This document shows positions 23,291 through 36,549 of a stretch of DNA of 64,000 bases, in pieces (positions within the stretch are counted from its first letter, which is position 1; every line of letters begins with the position of its first letter). The DNA is from Anseranas semipalmata (Eukaryota; Chordata; Aves; Anseriformes; Anseranatidae): positions 283,898 to 347,897 of the forward strand of contig VXAA01001421.1 of assembly GCA_013399115.1 (NCBI GenBank). Direction: 5' to 3'. The notes below the pieces were generated by a model. That model was not told the DNA's origin. It saw only the letters and a program-made list of their open reading frames with translations, and did no database searches. The translations under genes were made by a program, and so were the position numbers.

Positions 23291-26200
23291 AAGGAAACTG
23301 CCGGAACCAGTAGCATTATCTGATACATCAGCCTACGTTTCAGCACAGAAAACAGAAAAGATGGCATCAGCACTGAACCGAAGCACATTCATCTCTCTGA
23401 AATCACGCTGTAAAATATGGAGGATGGGCTAAGAAGAATGAACGGCTACTGCAAAGCCTCTTTATAATCTTTAGAAGAACTGCATGAAAATAACTGGGAA
23501 AGTGCAATTCTTAATCAAAAGCAGTAGCATGATTCCTGGCTAATATAAGACAACCAGGAAAAATGAATAAAAGCACGTGGCTGTTGGGGAAGGACAAAGG
23601 AAGGTGAGCTGAACAAGACCTCGGAGAGAGGCGTACCACTTACCCACAAGACAAACACCAGATTGAAGGACAGGGAAGCAACTTCAAGGAGATGAATGTC
23701 ACTCCTGAACCTTTCTGTAATTTCTTAAAACAAAGTGGTTAACTGGGCTGCAGCCAGTAGTAAGGATCTATAGAGCCCGTTCCTTCACCCAAAATCTATA
23801 CCATAAAGAAATGCTTGGAGTGTGCAGGGAAAATTTTGAGAACTAATGCTATTAGGGCACGGCTATTCCAGACTTTATTCTAATATGAAGGGAACTTGCT
23901 GAAAATGGCAGATAATTTGGAAGAAAACTGTCACATCTCAGGGGTACATGATGGAGTGAAGGCATCTGAATAAAGACAGAGGCCCCAGAGCCAAGAAGCT
24001 GACCCTCCAAACCCGTACAGGGGGCGACTCCGTGGCAGAGCTGGCAGCGACTGGGAGCCGCAGGGAGGGCAGCCAGAAAGCCTGACCCGAGGCAAACGTG
24101 GCCATGCCTGGAATGCTTTCAAAAGCCTGAAAATGGAAAAGAAATTGCACCAAATCATGCTAAAGTGGCTCTCTGTAAAGCTGCGGACGTTTAATTCATG
24201 CACGAAGCATGCACGGTGACATTACCACAGATTCTGCTGTAGGTCAGCAAACAACAGCTCGTATCTAGGTAACATTTTCAAATGTGATTAACTTCAAGGG
24301 ATACGTGCTGCAATTGGGACTGCATCAAAACGCTACCACCCCTCAAACAGGGCCGCTTTCTATATTTTTGATCAATTTTCCTCCAAATATTCCACATAGA
24401 AAAAATTGTTTTGCTGCCCAGGATTCCAAAATGACTTTAGAAAAACACAACCCATTTGTAGAGCGATGGCCATCAGTTGGACAGCCCTTTCTGCTCCTAA
24501 TTACAGGTGATCAGGATGGAAGCCATCTCTGAACAACAGCGTAAGGGGAAGGAGCGAGAGCAGCAAGACAAAAGCGGTGGAACAGAGTGCCAGGGTGCGA
24601 GAGAGCACACGCTCCTCTTTTAGGAAATTTCTCTCTATTTGGGTCCTCGGCCCAACATCAGCTTTCCGACTCCATGTCACGCAGCCACAAGGGATGCAGG
24701 AAGCAGGCGATACGCGGCAAACACGAAAGCTGCCCCCGGCTCGCTGCACGTGGAGCTTGCAGTGCCCTGAGACCACCCGGGGAAGAGGCAGCGCAGGTGG
24801 TGAAGTACCCGGAAAACCCTGGGGAGGCCTGGGAAGCCCAGCAGCACACCGGGAACCTCTTGAAGCTTTCTGACACCTCACCTGCTCCTCCCCAAGCGCG
24901 CCACGCTGTCGGAGCAGAGCTGCAGCACCGCGGGCTTCAGACAGCATGCACAGAAAGCGAAGGCTTAACGCGGGAAGAAGGAATAGCAAAACGATCTCTT
25001 TGCGGGCAACGCTTAATCTCAAAGACACGTGGGGATAAAGGCTGCAGTTACACCGGGAATGCTGCGCCCAGACGCTGCCTTAACGCCGCTCTCAAGGAAA
25101 CAAGGTGACTCAACGGGAAGGCGAGCGCGCTGCCCGACACCGGCAGGGCCCCCGGCAGAGAGCTTGCCTCCTTCGCGCTGACGGCACCCAACCACTCCTG
25201 TGGTTAATCTCCTCCTGGATAAGTTCGGGGTGACAACACCTCAGGCTGCCCTGGGGGCTGCACTCTCCCGGATTTCCTCTGGACTCCGGGGACACGAGAC
25301 ATTCCCAGAGCAAGCAAAGGGGGCGCGGGCTGGCTTGGCCAGCGGCCCCCAGGAGCCCTGGTGGGCTTCTCCTGCGGATCACAGTGGGCTGGGCCAGCTG
25401 GACCGGTCGCTGTTTGAGGGCTCTCCTGGAGCAGCTGCCCCGCAGTGCCCTCCCCGGCTCCGGGACCCTTCCCCCTGGCAGCTGGCACAGCGCCGTGGCA
25501 CCGCACGGCTGTTCCATCACCTCCGAGGTACCGCGTGCCTGCAGCAACGCCGCTCTTGCATTGTTTTCTTTCATCACGCTTAGGAATTATCACTTGGAAT
25601 AAAATCCTTGCATCTCCCAAGCTGTGTGTGTGCCGGCTGAGGGAGGTCTTTGCCCCAAGGTCCTCCCCTGAGAAACTTACATCCTAATGTAGTTTAAAAA
25701 CGGGGACAACAGAAAAATCAATCCAGGGCCAGTAGGAAAAAAATGCTGCGGCCTCCTCCCGCAGACGGTATGAAAGAGTAACGCATTGATCTAAAGGAGG
25801 ACAATGCAAGACATCGCTCAGACGAGCAAGCTCTTTTGTTGATTTTTTCAATGAAAGCAAAAGCAAGCACACAACACAGCTCATCTCCTCCCTGCAGCAG
25901 CCTTGTCTCGGGCTGAATATACATCAGAAGAAGTCCAAGGCTTAAGATATTTCCCTGACAAATATGTCCAAATCCTCATGGGGCGAATTAGTTATTAGCA
26001 CTGAAGTGAACTAAAGTTCACTTTAGTTTACTAGGTTTACACCAACACGAATACACACCAGTGTCTCTCTAACAAAATGAAGTAATAGCAGGAAAATCCC
26101 CATCTGAACAGAAACACTCGGCACTGTTGTGTTCTGTAAAAATCTGGCTACCTGAAATGCTGCTTCACGCATCGGTGCATGCTTCTTACTGGAATAGGTG

Positions 26201-29200
26201 CTGTTTTCAAGAAATCCAAGTTTATTTACCAACAGCGAGTTGTAAGGTTAGAAAAACGTTTTCCAAACCAAAGCCCAGCTGCCAGCTGTTGCCCACGGTT
26301 CAGCCTTTGCCCCGGCGAGGCTGGAACTATGGCCATTGTGCTAGTTTATGAGTACTGAACTGCTAGGAAGTGATGAACCTGAGCCTGAGAGAAGCAACAG
26401 CATCGTCTTCTGCACGCAGAAGTCCCCCAGATGAGGTCTGGTGTTCAAAAAGAAGCGACTGCAGTGACGGCACGGGGCGAGGACAGCCTGGGTGCGCTCG
26501 CAGGGCAGGGAAGACGGGCTCCAGGCTGTCAGGTCCATGGCGCTGAGGACAAATGGGAGATCGGGGCCGAAGGCTGAAGCGGGGAGCAGGAGGACGTGCT
26601 GCAGCTGCTGCTGGTGCACAAGCAGCGCTCGCTTCTGCGTCTTTTCTTGCGTTGCTCATACAGGCAACTCGGAGCACATGTGGCACCGCTGGCTGCTACC
26701 AGCACTGGCGTGCGATTCACAGCACGAGCCAACGGGAGGGATCTCCCAGAGCGTGCACGGTGCAAATCAAGATAACGCTTAAAAAAATAAAATCAGTCTA
26801 CTAGTAAACTAGAAGCTGGCATTTGAAAACTACATTTAGTTACACACAGATCTATGTGCACGTGTGCAAGTTCTCCCCTCTTGCAGTGCGTGCCGTGGTT
26901 TTAACTTGCTCCCCCAGAGGCACATGGGGAATCACAGGGGACAGCCAACTGCAGCGATGGTGGGAATATTTTTGGTCTTTGTTTTTGCAGACATTTAACA
27001 CCGCGGTTTGTTCAGCTGACAGCAGCCCTCCTCATGGGTACGTGGGCCAGGGACTTCCAGGGGATTTGCTTGCAGGAATGCATTAATCACACAGGTAAAA
27101 CAGACCTCACCCAGGCAACATCCCCAGTTCCAAATTCCAAAAAGGAGGAGTTGCAGGGTCCTTGGAACAAATGCATCTTTTTCACTAAAACCAGACGTTT
27201 CTTCAAGTTCAGATCAAACAAAACATCCTTTTTTCAGTGTTGAGAATTGAAGTCAGTTTGAGCACTTACACAGCAGCTGCAAGAAAAATCCATTCTCTGA
27301 GCCAAACATTTCAGATACCCGACATGGTTCTGGTCAGAAGCGGGTGTTTCCGAAGCGCCTTCGTACTGCACATCTAACTTGGAAACCATTTCCCACCTTG
27401 GTGAAACAGCTGATAAATAAGGAGACACGTGCAAGAGAACCAGTGGTCCAAATAGCTGCAGAATAACACGGTACTGCCCGATAAGCATGGTACTGAGCAG
27501 AAACTACATCAAACTACTAGAAGTGTTCACTACTAATGAAAGAAAAAACATGTTTCACTAAAATTGCATGCTTAACTGATTTTTTTTTCTTTTTTTAGAG
27601 ATACCCCGGTCAAACTGTGATGATTCTTTTTTCCAAGCCTTCCAGACCTTACATACCTTCATAGCGGTCTGCAGCTCATTTTGCTTTGCAAATGAAGTCT
27701 GCGGTTTGAGCTACAACCTGAACACGCAACACAGCTGAATGATGCCAAATTTTGAATGAGTCAGCAAGCAATCACCGGTTGGACAAATAATGGAGACTAA
27801 ACTGCCTTCAGAAAGAGCTAATTTTCCTACACACACGTACAAGAGCTGCCTGCCAGCCCGGCACGCAGCCCTGGAGCTGCCGCAGTTCCTAAACAAGGGA
27901 GCCTGCCTCACCTCTCCGATGACAAAGAGAAATTCTTTGGATTTGAATCACTATGTCCTCAGGAGCTCTAAAATAGATCGCTTCTGTAGTGGCCACAGAA
28001 GAAGGGTTCTGCATGCTACCGTTAGATGCTGCTTTGAAATGGGGAAATAGAAGCAGCGGTCACGTTTCAGTAAGAAGCGGTGCAGGGAGTCCCACCTCCA
28101 TCCTTCCTGGCTGCCTGCAGCACAGGCTGGGGCCACAAACATCCTCTATCACTTCTATTTTTTCTTTGGGATTCATTTTTCCTATTTTGCCCATCAAAAA
28201 TTTAGGCATCGCATCTAAAGGACAGCCAGTGAAGAGCAATAAGCAATTTATCCCCGTTCTCTTTGACGGACAGACTGTCCTTTGGAGAGACGCATCGCCC
28301 CCTCTGAGTAAAAGCTGATCTAAAGACCCCCTTCAGGCAGCGGGAGGGAGGGTGGGAGTCGCGGTGTGGGTACTCGTACAAACACCACAGAGAGAAAGGA
28401 AGGAGAAGAACCAAATGGCTGCCGCTTAGAGGTAATAATCATTTGGGGGCCGCTGCAGCTGCACACTTTAGGTTCAAGTGATAGACACTTGTCTGAAATG
28501 AGTACCTAACATTCAAATACAAGTCTGAATGGATAATACCTACCAGATGCTACAGACAGAATGGGTTAGAATTGGGAGGGCAATTCGTATCCAAAGCCAT
28601 GTTCACGTGCGGTCAGGAGATCAGAAAGCCCTGAAGTCTACCTCTAAAAGACACGCACTATGGAAGGCAGAAATGGGGTGGTTGCAGGCAACTGCAGCAG
28701 GATTTTGTATTTTTAAGGGAGACCAGTTCCCAGGTTTGCTGGCACGTGAACGGCAGAAGTCTCAGAAAGCACACGAGCGGGGCGAGCCCTGCGCCGAGGA
28801 CGCGGGGCTGGGTGCTGCACGCCGGCTGCCCCTGCTGCGCTGCGGGTAACGGGGCACGGGGAGCGCGCCCGCAAAGGGCCGCTCGCGCACATCGCTCCAT
28901 CCCAATGCGCCAGGACGAGCTGATAAAAGAGGTTTAAAAGGGACGTAAACAAAATTGCTACAAACACGAGAAACTGAAAGCTTGTGACTCTGAAGGAATA
29001 CAGAGCCCATTTAAATGAGCGGGAATCTTGATTTAGATCTGAACTGTTTCTGATAAGGTCCCTTCAATTCACTTTCTAAATTCTGTTGTTGCTTTTGAGT
29101 TCTGCAGCGATGCGAGTGGTAACTCAGGCACAGGAGGAGTAACTAAGGGATTCACAGCAAGTCGGCCCTGCAGACCACAGCTTGTTTAACAACCCCATGC

Positions 29201-29880
29201 CATATGAAACTACAGGAATTTAAAAGCAGCAGCAGCATCTCTGGGAGTCTCATGCAACAGCTCACCCCCAAAGCCAAGTCATTAAAATGACAAGTCAAAT
29301 GGGATTAAACAGGACTCGCATGTCTGTTCCGCACTGATTACAAGCTCCCTCCATCACTCCTGGGCAGTTTAGTGACTGACAGCACACAAAACAAGGGACG
29401 GTCAGGAGTGACCCGATTCTCCTTGCTGACGCGGTCGGTATGAGATTGTTTCACTACTGCCCAACCTTGCCCCCAGCACAGCCACTAACGAGAGGAAGAC
29501 ATTGCAGAAAAGAGAGCTGTCAGTGTAAGAAGCAAAGCGTGGCAGGGCGTAGCTCACTTCCAAAGCACAGCCCCCAGTTATCAACAGGCAACAGCTTCAC
29601 AAACCAGTGCCACATTGGGTCACCTGTGCCAGCAACGACAAGGAAGTCCCAGAGCAGACTCCACGCGTCTCACCTGAGCACGGAGAAAGCAGCGGGCTGT
29701 GCACGTCTGTGCCCATCCGCCTGGGAACCGCAGGTCCGGCCAGGGACGAGAAGCAGCTGGCCACGCTGGTTTACAGCTTCCACGCAGCAGAGCCCCCACA
29801 CCGGCGCTAGCGGGGCAGCTGGGCCATCCCTGGTGACCGTCCGTAGCGCCCATTAACCAGCCTGCAAAGGTCAAGCATCT
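23291..29880. other. Gene-free DNA, ordinary
   Basis: About 6.6 kb. GC-rich patches at about 24000-24080, 24730-24920, 25100-25530, 26440-26610 and 28780-28900, AT-richer elsewhere. Contains the inverted repeat at 26005-26032. No exon, RNA gene or transposon recognised. Confidence 0.6.
26005..26032. other. 12-bp inverted repeat, one mismatch
   Basis: AGTGAACTAAAG and CTTTAGTTTACT pair at 11 of 12 positions around a TTCA loop, in AT-rich sequence. Confidence 0.88.
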
Positions 29881-30224
29881 GCAAACCCCTCGGTGTTGGG
29901 TTTTGGTTCAGAACCTCTCCATGAAATGAACATGTTTATTTCAAATTGCCATTGACTTCTGCGTATTCTAGTACACAGTTACTCAAAAAAATAAAATAAA
30001 GTGTAAACTCTTCAGATTAGCAGCACAGGATGCCTGAAAAATATATCTTTCTTGATTCAGTTTTGTAGCTAGTGGCTTTTAGGGATTAAAAATGTTCTTC
30101 TTGAAAGCACCTTAAAATATTTCCTTAAGCTTTCTTCAGACTACTGGGACTACCACTGATATGGTCACATTCAGCCAGAATTCACCTGAAGTCCTCAACT
30201 GCTCGCCTTTCTCCAGTTTCTAGG

Positions 30225-30297
30225 ACATATGTATATAAGTATAATATATAAAGTATATGTGTATATATATATGTATATATGTATGTATTTATATATT
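30225..30297. repeat. TA/TG-rich microsatellite
   Basis: An impure run of TA, TG and ATAT words about 70 bp long, including a GTATATATATATG core. Such tracts mutate quickly in length. It starts the most AT-rich broad block of the window. Confidence 0.92.
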
Positions 30298-31319
30298 CTG
30301 CTGTCTCCTGGTCCAGCCGCGCTCCATCCCTGTGCAGCTAGCAGTACCAGGGTGCTTCAGTGGCCCTCTACGAATATATTAGATACAAAAAGTAAAAAAG
30401 ACAGGGTCTATTTTTTCCAAAATGCTATGCAACATGGATAGGGCAAAATTGTTCTTGATAGCACTGTGTGCTCTGAAATTCAATGTAGTTCCCAGGGAAG
30501 TGTTTTGAGATGCGTGAAGGGAAGGGCTATCTTCCTTTATCTAAGAAATTTGGAAGGTGCTTTATACATACCCTAAAGTTACAGAGTGCAAGGCTTTTCA
30601 TCATGATTTCAAACTTAACCCAAAGATACCAAAAATCCTGCAGCTTTATGTTCATATACAAAGTACAAACCTCAAAGTCATAAATGATACTACTTTACAG
30701 CTTTGTTTTTTTTTTTAAGAGAAGTCTTTGGAAAAAGATTTCTGGTGTCAATAGCCTTATTTATAGTTACGAGAGCATATGTCGACTTTGGATGGATGCA
30801 TTCTGAAAAGACAAAGCTGCAGGGAGGCACAAGGGTAACACAGCTGTAGGGAAAGACCTGGCTCGCTGCTTTTATCAGAGTAAAAGAGTGACTGAATAGC
30901 TTCGGGGAGCTGTTGGGAAATACTTCTCCAAACATTAAGCTTTGATGCCACCATAGGAAAAGCCACGAGTTATACCAGAGCTGAGATGATACCAGAGCCT
31001 CCAGGATTTTATGGTGAGCTTGCCTATGCTCTGACTTCTTCCCTAAGCCCATCCACCAGTCGTTACATTTCTGGTGCAACAGAACGGACCTGCCTTAAAG
31101 GTTTCCTTTAGCATCGGTTATGTTTCCCTGACCGGGAGTCACAGGCTACACCAGTACTGGAGCTGCAGGCAATGGAAAGATGCCTGTAGCAGTCACTGCT
31201 GAACATCTTACTTGGCTAAAAGACTTCGCAGCAATTTCATACACATGATCATTTTCATTTCCAAATAGTCCTCGTGCCTCTCACTACTAGGAATTAACCT
31301 AATCCTTTCTGAACCATCC

Positions 31320-31368
31320 TACTCTATTTTACAGAGAAGAAAACGAAGCAGAGTGGACTACAAGCCAA
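31320..31368 (-). mobile_element. Possible MIR-like SINE relic
   Basis: The word CTCTATTTTACAGA is followed by GAAGAAAACGAAGCAGAG. This resembles the reverse complement of the MIR core, where ATTTTACAGATGAGGAAACTGAGGCACAGAG is conserved. Only about 30-40 bases look alignable and several differ. MIR-type elements are known in amniotes and are old and degraded in birds. Boundaries are approximate. Confidence 0.35.
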
Positions 31369-31916
31369 ATGTATTTTAAATGTATTTAGGTACCCGAAAA
31401 TGCAGACAGGCACCCGCTCGGATTTGCAGAGATGCCAGAGCAGGCTAGGTGTTTAAGTGAGATAAAAGCAGCTGACACTGCTCAAACACTTCAGGGAACA
31501 GCCCTGCTGTTCAGCGCCTGGCTGTACCAAAGCACCGGGGCCCATTCCTGCTTGGCCACAAACCCCAAATTCACAATTTAGCCTAAAAATTGACCAAGAT
31601 TTTAACTGCACTACCCTCTGTCCATGTCTGAGGACAAGTTACACCCTGACTCCGCTCTCACTTCAAGAATCCTTCAATCACAGCCAACAGAGTCAAACTG
31701 AATGGGAAGAAGGTTCCGTACGTAGTTCGTTCATTGTTTAAATGTTTCAGTTGTCTGTAGACTATTTGAAAATAAAGGAAATGTAACAATTAAAATGGTA
31801 GCTGTTCACATGACTCTAGAAAGTATATGGATTTGTCAAAAATAACCCATATCCCAAGATGATTAGAACCAATAGCTTTGAAGCACTAGGTGGATGCTTT
31901 AAAGATAACCATGTTT

Positions 31917-31985
31917 TTGTAGCAGCAAGTATAAAATGGTTGATCTGTTGTCCAAAAACACTGAGTTCAAACCCTGGGCATTCTA
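31917..31985 (+). mobile_element. Possible tRNA-derived SINE head (degraded)
   Basis: A GTAGCAGCAAGTATAAAATGG-like start is followed about 40 bases later by AGTTCAAACCC at 31964-31974. That word resembles the pol III B box GGTTCGANNCC at most positions. The spacing between the two halves is close to that of a tRNA-derived SINE head. No intact tRNA cloverleaf can be drawn, so this is not a tRNA gene. It lies about 550 bp from the possible MIR relic at 31320-31368, but on the opposite strand, so the two would not be one element. Confidence 0.22.
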
Positions 31986-33497
31986 GCATCATTTAAAATT
32001 ACGAGTGTCTTTCATTCAGAGTGCCATATCATAACTTTTTATTTTCTTACCCAAGTGTAAAGTTGAAATGGAAAAGAACTCAAGACATTAAACATTTTTT
32101 ACAGGTCAGACTGAAAGCTCAAATTATATAAAGAAAATGAAGTTCAAGAAACAACTCGTGTTAACATCTGGTTGTTTCTATAGTCAAACTAACAAAATCC
32201 AGCCTTTGAAAACATACTCCAAATGGCATAAAGAAGTCCTCTGTCTGAGTATCAATGCTCAGTCACATTCTTCCTTATGCAGTGCCTCTCCGCAGTGCCA
32301 GCACAGAAAACCCATAGTTAATTAGTATCTCTGCAGGACATCAGCCTTATGAAAAATTGCCAACACGCTATCGTTACTATACTGCGTTTCTCCCCAAAAT
32401 GCTAGTCCTGGTAGATTTTTAATTCTAAGAATTCTTGCTGGCATGCGCTCGAAGACACATTTTTAAAGGATGCTCTGGAGCACCGCAGGCATCAGCGGCT
32501 CCTGTCTGCAGGCGGGCAACACCAGGGGAGGGGAGAAGCAGCCCCGGGCAAAGGGGCTGAGCTGGGCACCGTCCCCAGAGGAGGGGGCCCCTGGGAAATG
32601 CACCCGGCCTCCCCCGAGTGTCTTCCGGATGTATGGCTGAGCAGGAGGAAGGGAACAGGGGAGAGCAGTTGTCTGGTTTAACTAATATGGGATAGAGTAA
32701 TGTTTCTCCCCTTTAAGACGAGGTATAAACATACCTTAGCAAAGGTGCTATTTGAAAACTTGAAAATTCTACCAAAACCAGCCAATATACGATCATAGCA
32801 TCAGGATTTCGTATCACGCATACAACTAGTGCTCTGAATTCAGCAGCAGCCAAAGGGAATCGTCTCCACGCTACGCTGAGTCTCAGGCCAGCAGCACGCC
32901 AGGCTCAGCCCGGTGCCACCTGCCTGTGCCGTGGAGGAACGGAGAGCAGAGGGCGAGGAGAACGGTTCAGGAGACGAGAGAGAAGGATCCACACTTCATC
33001 TGCCTGCTTTTCTTCTTGGCAGGATACTTTTTCCTCTGCTCTTAGACACGACGCCTGCTGGAGACGGCACCGGGAAGGGCTGGGAGCAACGCAGCGGTGC
33101 CCTCACGAGGGACGCGGCCGGCCCCAGCCCAGCGCGGGAGCGCGCGGTCCCCCTGCTCTGTGCTGGACGAGACCTAAAGAAATGGACGTGGGGCGGTGCC
33201 GGCCGCGCCGCTATTCCGAACCCTGCAGTCCTTCCCAGACACAAGTCATTCTTCAGTGTTAAAGATCAAATATCTGCCCAGCCCGTGTTAGAGCTCTGGC
33301 AGCACTATTTATAACCTCACGAACAAACTATCAACCACAAGCGGTCTCTGCTGATGCTAACCGAGCTATTTGTTAGCCTTGGGTATTTAAATATAATTAG
33401 AATACCTCCTAAAGCTGCAGCTAGCGTGAACCTCATTGTATCATCCCTACACTGAAAGTAATATTTAAGATGAAGCATGGAAAAACTTGAATACAGT

Positions 33498-33527
33498 AAA
33501 AAAAAAAAAAAAAAGGAAAAGGAAAAG
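33498..33527. repeat. A17 run plus GGAAAA units
   Basis: Seventeen A residues followed by two GGAAAA-type words, giving 30 uninterrupted purines. It could be a retroposon tail, but no body is visible on the left. Confidence 0.93.
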
Positions 33528-34320
33528 CAGATCGAAAGTCTCCCATTCAAGACATAATTTTTAGGTCTGTTCTATGAACAACTCTGCAATCTGGCGTTAG
33601 TCTTAAAGCACAGTTCTGGAGCCTGTGCATCCCTACAATGTCACACGCAACGGGTCTGAGAGGCAGCAAGGACCCACGCTCACGTGCCAACCGCAGGAGG
33701 ATTGCCCCAAGGCGGCAGCAGGACCAGGGCAGAGACGGACGCACGGACAGAGCCCTCCCACACCTGCTGGGGTGTGCCGAGAAAAATCGGGGATCTCCCT
33801 TGGTTTTCCTCTAGAACTGAAGACTCCAGGAAACACGCAGTGGAGTGTGATCAGTTGGTTCAGATCTTTGCTGAGATTCTGTAGGCTGGATTTTACCAAT
33901 CTGGACCAAAATTCAATTCCCGTTCAGCACCCTTGTGCTGGGGACAAGCTGGGGTGCGGGATGAAGTGGGGACAGACAAAGGCTCCATCCTGAGCGTGCC
34001 CCGGCCATCCAACAGGGAAAAACACAAGCCAGGAAGAGGGAAAAGCAGGCGGTGAGCTGCGTGAGGCGGTGCATCTCAAAAGCCTGCCTGCTTTCCCAGG
34101 ACCCCGTACAAACTGGGATCTCACCGGCAGGGCACCAAGCCTGGTATTTGGGGAAACGTGGCTGTGTCGCAGCCCCGCGTGGCTGCCGGGCCATAGGGCA
34201 CGTGGAGGAGCGCTGTGAGGATGAATTCAGTGCTTGGTGTTGACGCTGTTGCGGCCTCTAAAAAGTTCTAGAGAGTGAGACACACAATCCCAGCCCTAAG
34301 AACAGCCCTAAAAATGGGGA

Positions 34321-34336
34321 TTTTTTTTTTTTTTTT
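34321..34336. repeat. T16 homopolymer
   Basis: Sixteen consecutive T residues in otherwise unremarkable sequence. Confidence 0.95.
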
Positions 34337-34560
34337 AATTCAAAATCTTTCAGAAATCTGTTTAAGGACTCCGGTACTGCATTTGAAGGCAGGCTGGCTT
34401 GGCGGGGCGGGGAGGGCGCAACCCGTACAAGCTGCCAGAAGGACCCGCTTTGGCTTCAGTGGCCTGGATCCAGTCCCTCAAATGAATACGCAGCAGCACC
34501 ATTTAATAGTGATGGAATCAAAAAACAACCCACAGGAGTGGGAAACAGACTGCCTGGAAT

Positions 34561-34780
34561 ACAATTAAAATAAATTTGATTGAGCAAATAAAATAAATAA
34601 AGCAACCAGATGACTTTTAGTAGAATTGTGGGGGACTGAATCCTATTTTCTGTTGCGAGGACTACTTTGCTCATTTGTTTGGTTTGTGAAACAGTTAGCC
34701 TTCCATAAGCAGCAGCCTCCTATTTCATTTCAAAGAGTTTCTATGGTCCAATCAGTCTGCCAAATGTTCCCCAGCCCGGG
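34561..34780. promoter_or_regulatory. Candidate conserved non-coding element
   Basis: Starts with an A/T-rich run (AAATAAATTTGATTGAGC, AATAAAATAAATAAAGC), then CTCATTTGTTTGG and GGTCCAATCAG (CCAAT-type) words. It has no repeats or open frame. Confidence 0.38.
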
Positions 34781-36234
34781 ACAGAGGTGCGATTAGTCTG
34801 GATTACATCTTTAGGATTCCAGCAAGCTAAGTGGTTCACAGAGCAAAGAAAATTCAAAAATGCTTCCATTTGTTCTTTGCTTACCGAAAGCTGAACGGAA
34901 TCCCAATCACCGCACCAGACACGAATGCTAACAGAGCAGCCATGACCTGTCGCGGGCTTCTGGCGACACCGGGCGCTGCGGCACGCGGGCTCCGTCCGAG
35001 CACAGAAACGCCAGGTTTGGCAGCGTCCCCCCGGGGCCTCGCCGGGACCAGGCCTGCTCCGAGCCCGCAGCCGCAACTGAGCGGCTCCTGGCCCCGCTCC
35101 TGGCAGCTGCCTCTGGGCCATCCTCCCTCCCGATCCGCCTCCCTGCCCAGCGTCCCTTCCCCTATTTCAAAGAAGATGCAAAATCCCAAGATAGAGGGGG
35201 CCTCGTTTCCTCCGCTGGCTTGGTCCACGTGGGGGAAATCGCCTCCACGCAGCAGGTATCCCATCTGCCCGCTGTGCAGGGGCCGAGGCTGCGGTTTTAA
35301 ATGCATGTTGATGCCCCACAGGAATAACAATGCAATACCAGGTATCAGACTTCATCCTTTCAGCTGACTTTTAGCAGTTTAGGGTAACTTAGGCAAAAAG
35401 GTATGACAAGAAAATAATTACTACAAGGTCATTTCATCATGAGTTCAACAGATGCCAGGAGAAAGGTGTTTGTGCAACGCTATTTGAATCCACATATGGC
35501 TTAGGCTGTAATCGTGCGTTACGCTTAAACCCCCCATTTTATCCCTTCCAAGGGGATGGAAAAGCTTCGGGGAAAAGTCCCCAGCTGTAACAGTACAGGG
35601 CTGGAGGTGGGAGGAAGGAAGAGGAATGGATGCTCTCAAAATGCGGGGAACATTATTCTCCTGGAACAGGTTACACCTCTGCTACAGAGCTGTTGTTGAA
35701 TCGCTAATTGCAGAAATACTCAATAATTGCACGTTCATCATTTTGTGCTCAGCATGAGAGGCTGGGACTTGATTTGTAAAACGCTGAGTGCTCGACAGCT
35801 TCAGCAGAAGTTGATGCAAACTGTGCTTTGATCCTCTAAAGCACCTACAAAACCGGGAATAACTCGGAAAACGAGGCCGCGGGTATTCCCCCTGCGTGCT
35901 GATGGTCGGCGGGATGGCAGCCCCAGCTGCAGGGCTGCCAGGCTCAGTGCATCCCGGGCTGGGCTGCAGCGATGGGCAGCGCAGGACAGCACGTACCTCA
36001 ATTACCTACTCATGCTTTTTGAAAACGTTTTTCAGTGGCGTCTTCACACTGACCATCCACGCTGGAGGCTGTGCTACAGATGCCCTGAGCTGCAGACACA
36101 CGCATTAAACATACCGAGGATTTTTATCTCCAAGCAATATACGCCCCAGCACAGCACAGCATCCTGCAAAGGTAATGAACCTTCCACAGGAGCTTTGCTG
36201 ATCTGCAGGAATCAGCATCAGTCTCTGGCTGGAA

Positions 36235-36259
36235 CTGCTCCAGGTTAACCCTGGAGCAG
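36235..36259. other. Perfect 10-bp-stem hairpin
   Basis: CTGCTCCAGG at 36235-36244 and CCTGGAGCAG at 36250-36259 are exact reverse complements around a TTAAC spacer. The centre also reads GGTTAACC, itself a palindrome. There is no T run after it and the host is not bacterial, so terminator is not a fitting label. Confidence 0.9.
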
Positions 36260-36535
36260 GAACAAGAAACCCCATTCTCGGACACTCTCTCCTTTGCAAC
36301 GTGTTATTCCTCGTGATCCATTAGAACAAAGCTCCCGGAGCAATGTCCCGACCTGGCGTTAACGGCGGCAGTGGCACAGCCTTGAACCCACGGAGGGAGA
36401 CCGGGCGCTGCAGGCAGCGACAGCCAGGCCGGGAGGCAGGAGCGACTGAAGCTGCCGGCACAGGGCACAGCGGGGAGGTGGGAATGGTGCCCTGCTCCCT
36501 CCCGGTGTGACACAAAGCATTTCACCATCTTTTAA

Positions 36536-36549
36536 AAACAACAACAACA
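36536..36549. repeat. Short (AAC)n run
   Basis: About five AAC/ACA units directly right of a TTTTAAAAACA word. A minor microsatellite. Confidence 0.85.

Larger units (their letters stand above)
29881..32460. other. Broad AT-rich block
   Basis: The longest AT-rich block in the window, with AATAAAATAAA words near 29990, the TA/TG microsatellite and two possible SINE relics. A 129-codon open frame on the minus strand (30690-31079) ends in an A-rich stretch but has no domain. It could be neutral intergenic DNA or the 3' part of a non-coding transcript. Confidence 0.5.
32461..34560. other. Gene-free mosaic sequence
   Basis: GC-rich at 32490-32620 and 32920-33240, AT-rich at 33310-33560, then average. 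Contains the A17 and T16 runs. No gene recognised. Confidence 0.65.

Noticed and set aside
27617..27670. GTGATGAT word considered as a C box of a C/D snoRNA.
   Set aside because: No D box (CTGA) at a suitable distance and no terminal stem.
30690..31079. 129-codon minus-strand frame ending in an A-rich stretch, considered as a retrocopy.
   Set aside because: The peptide is not recognisable as any gene family, and the A-rich end is short and impure. No target-site duplication was seen.
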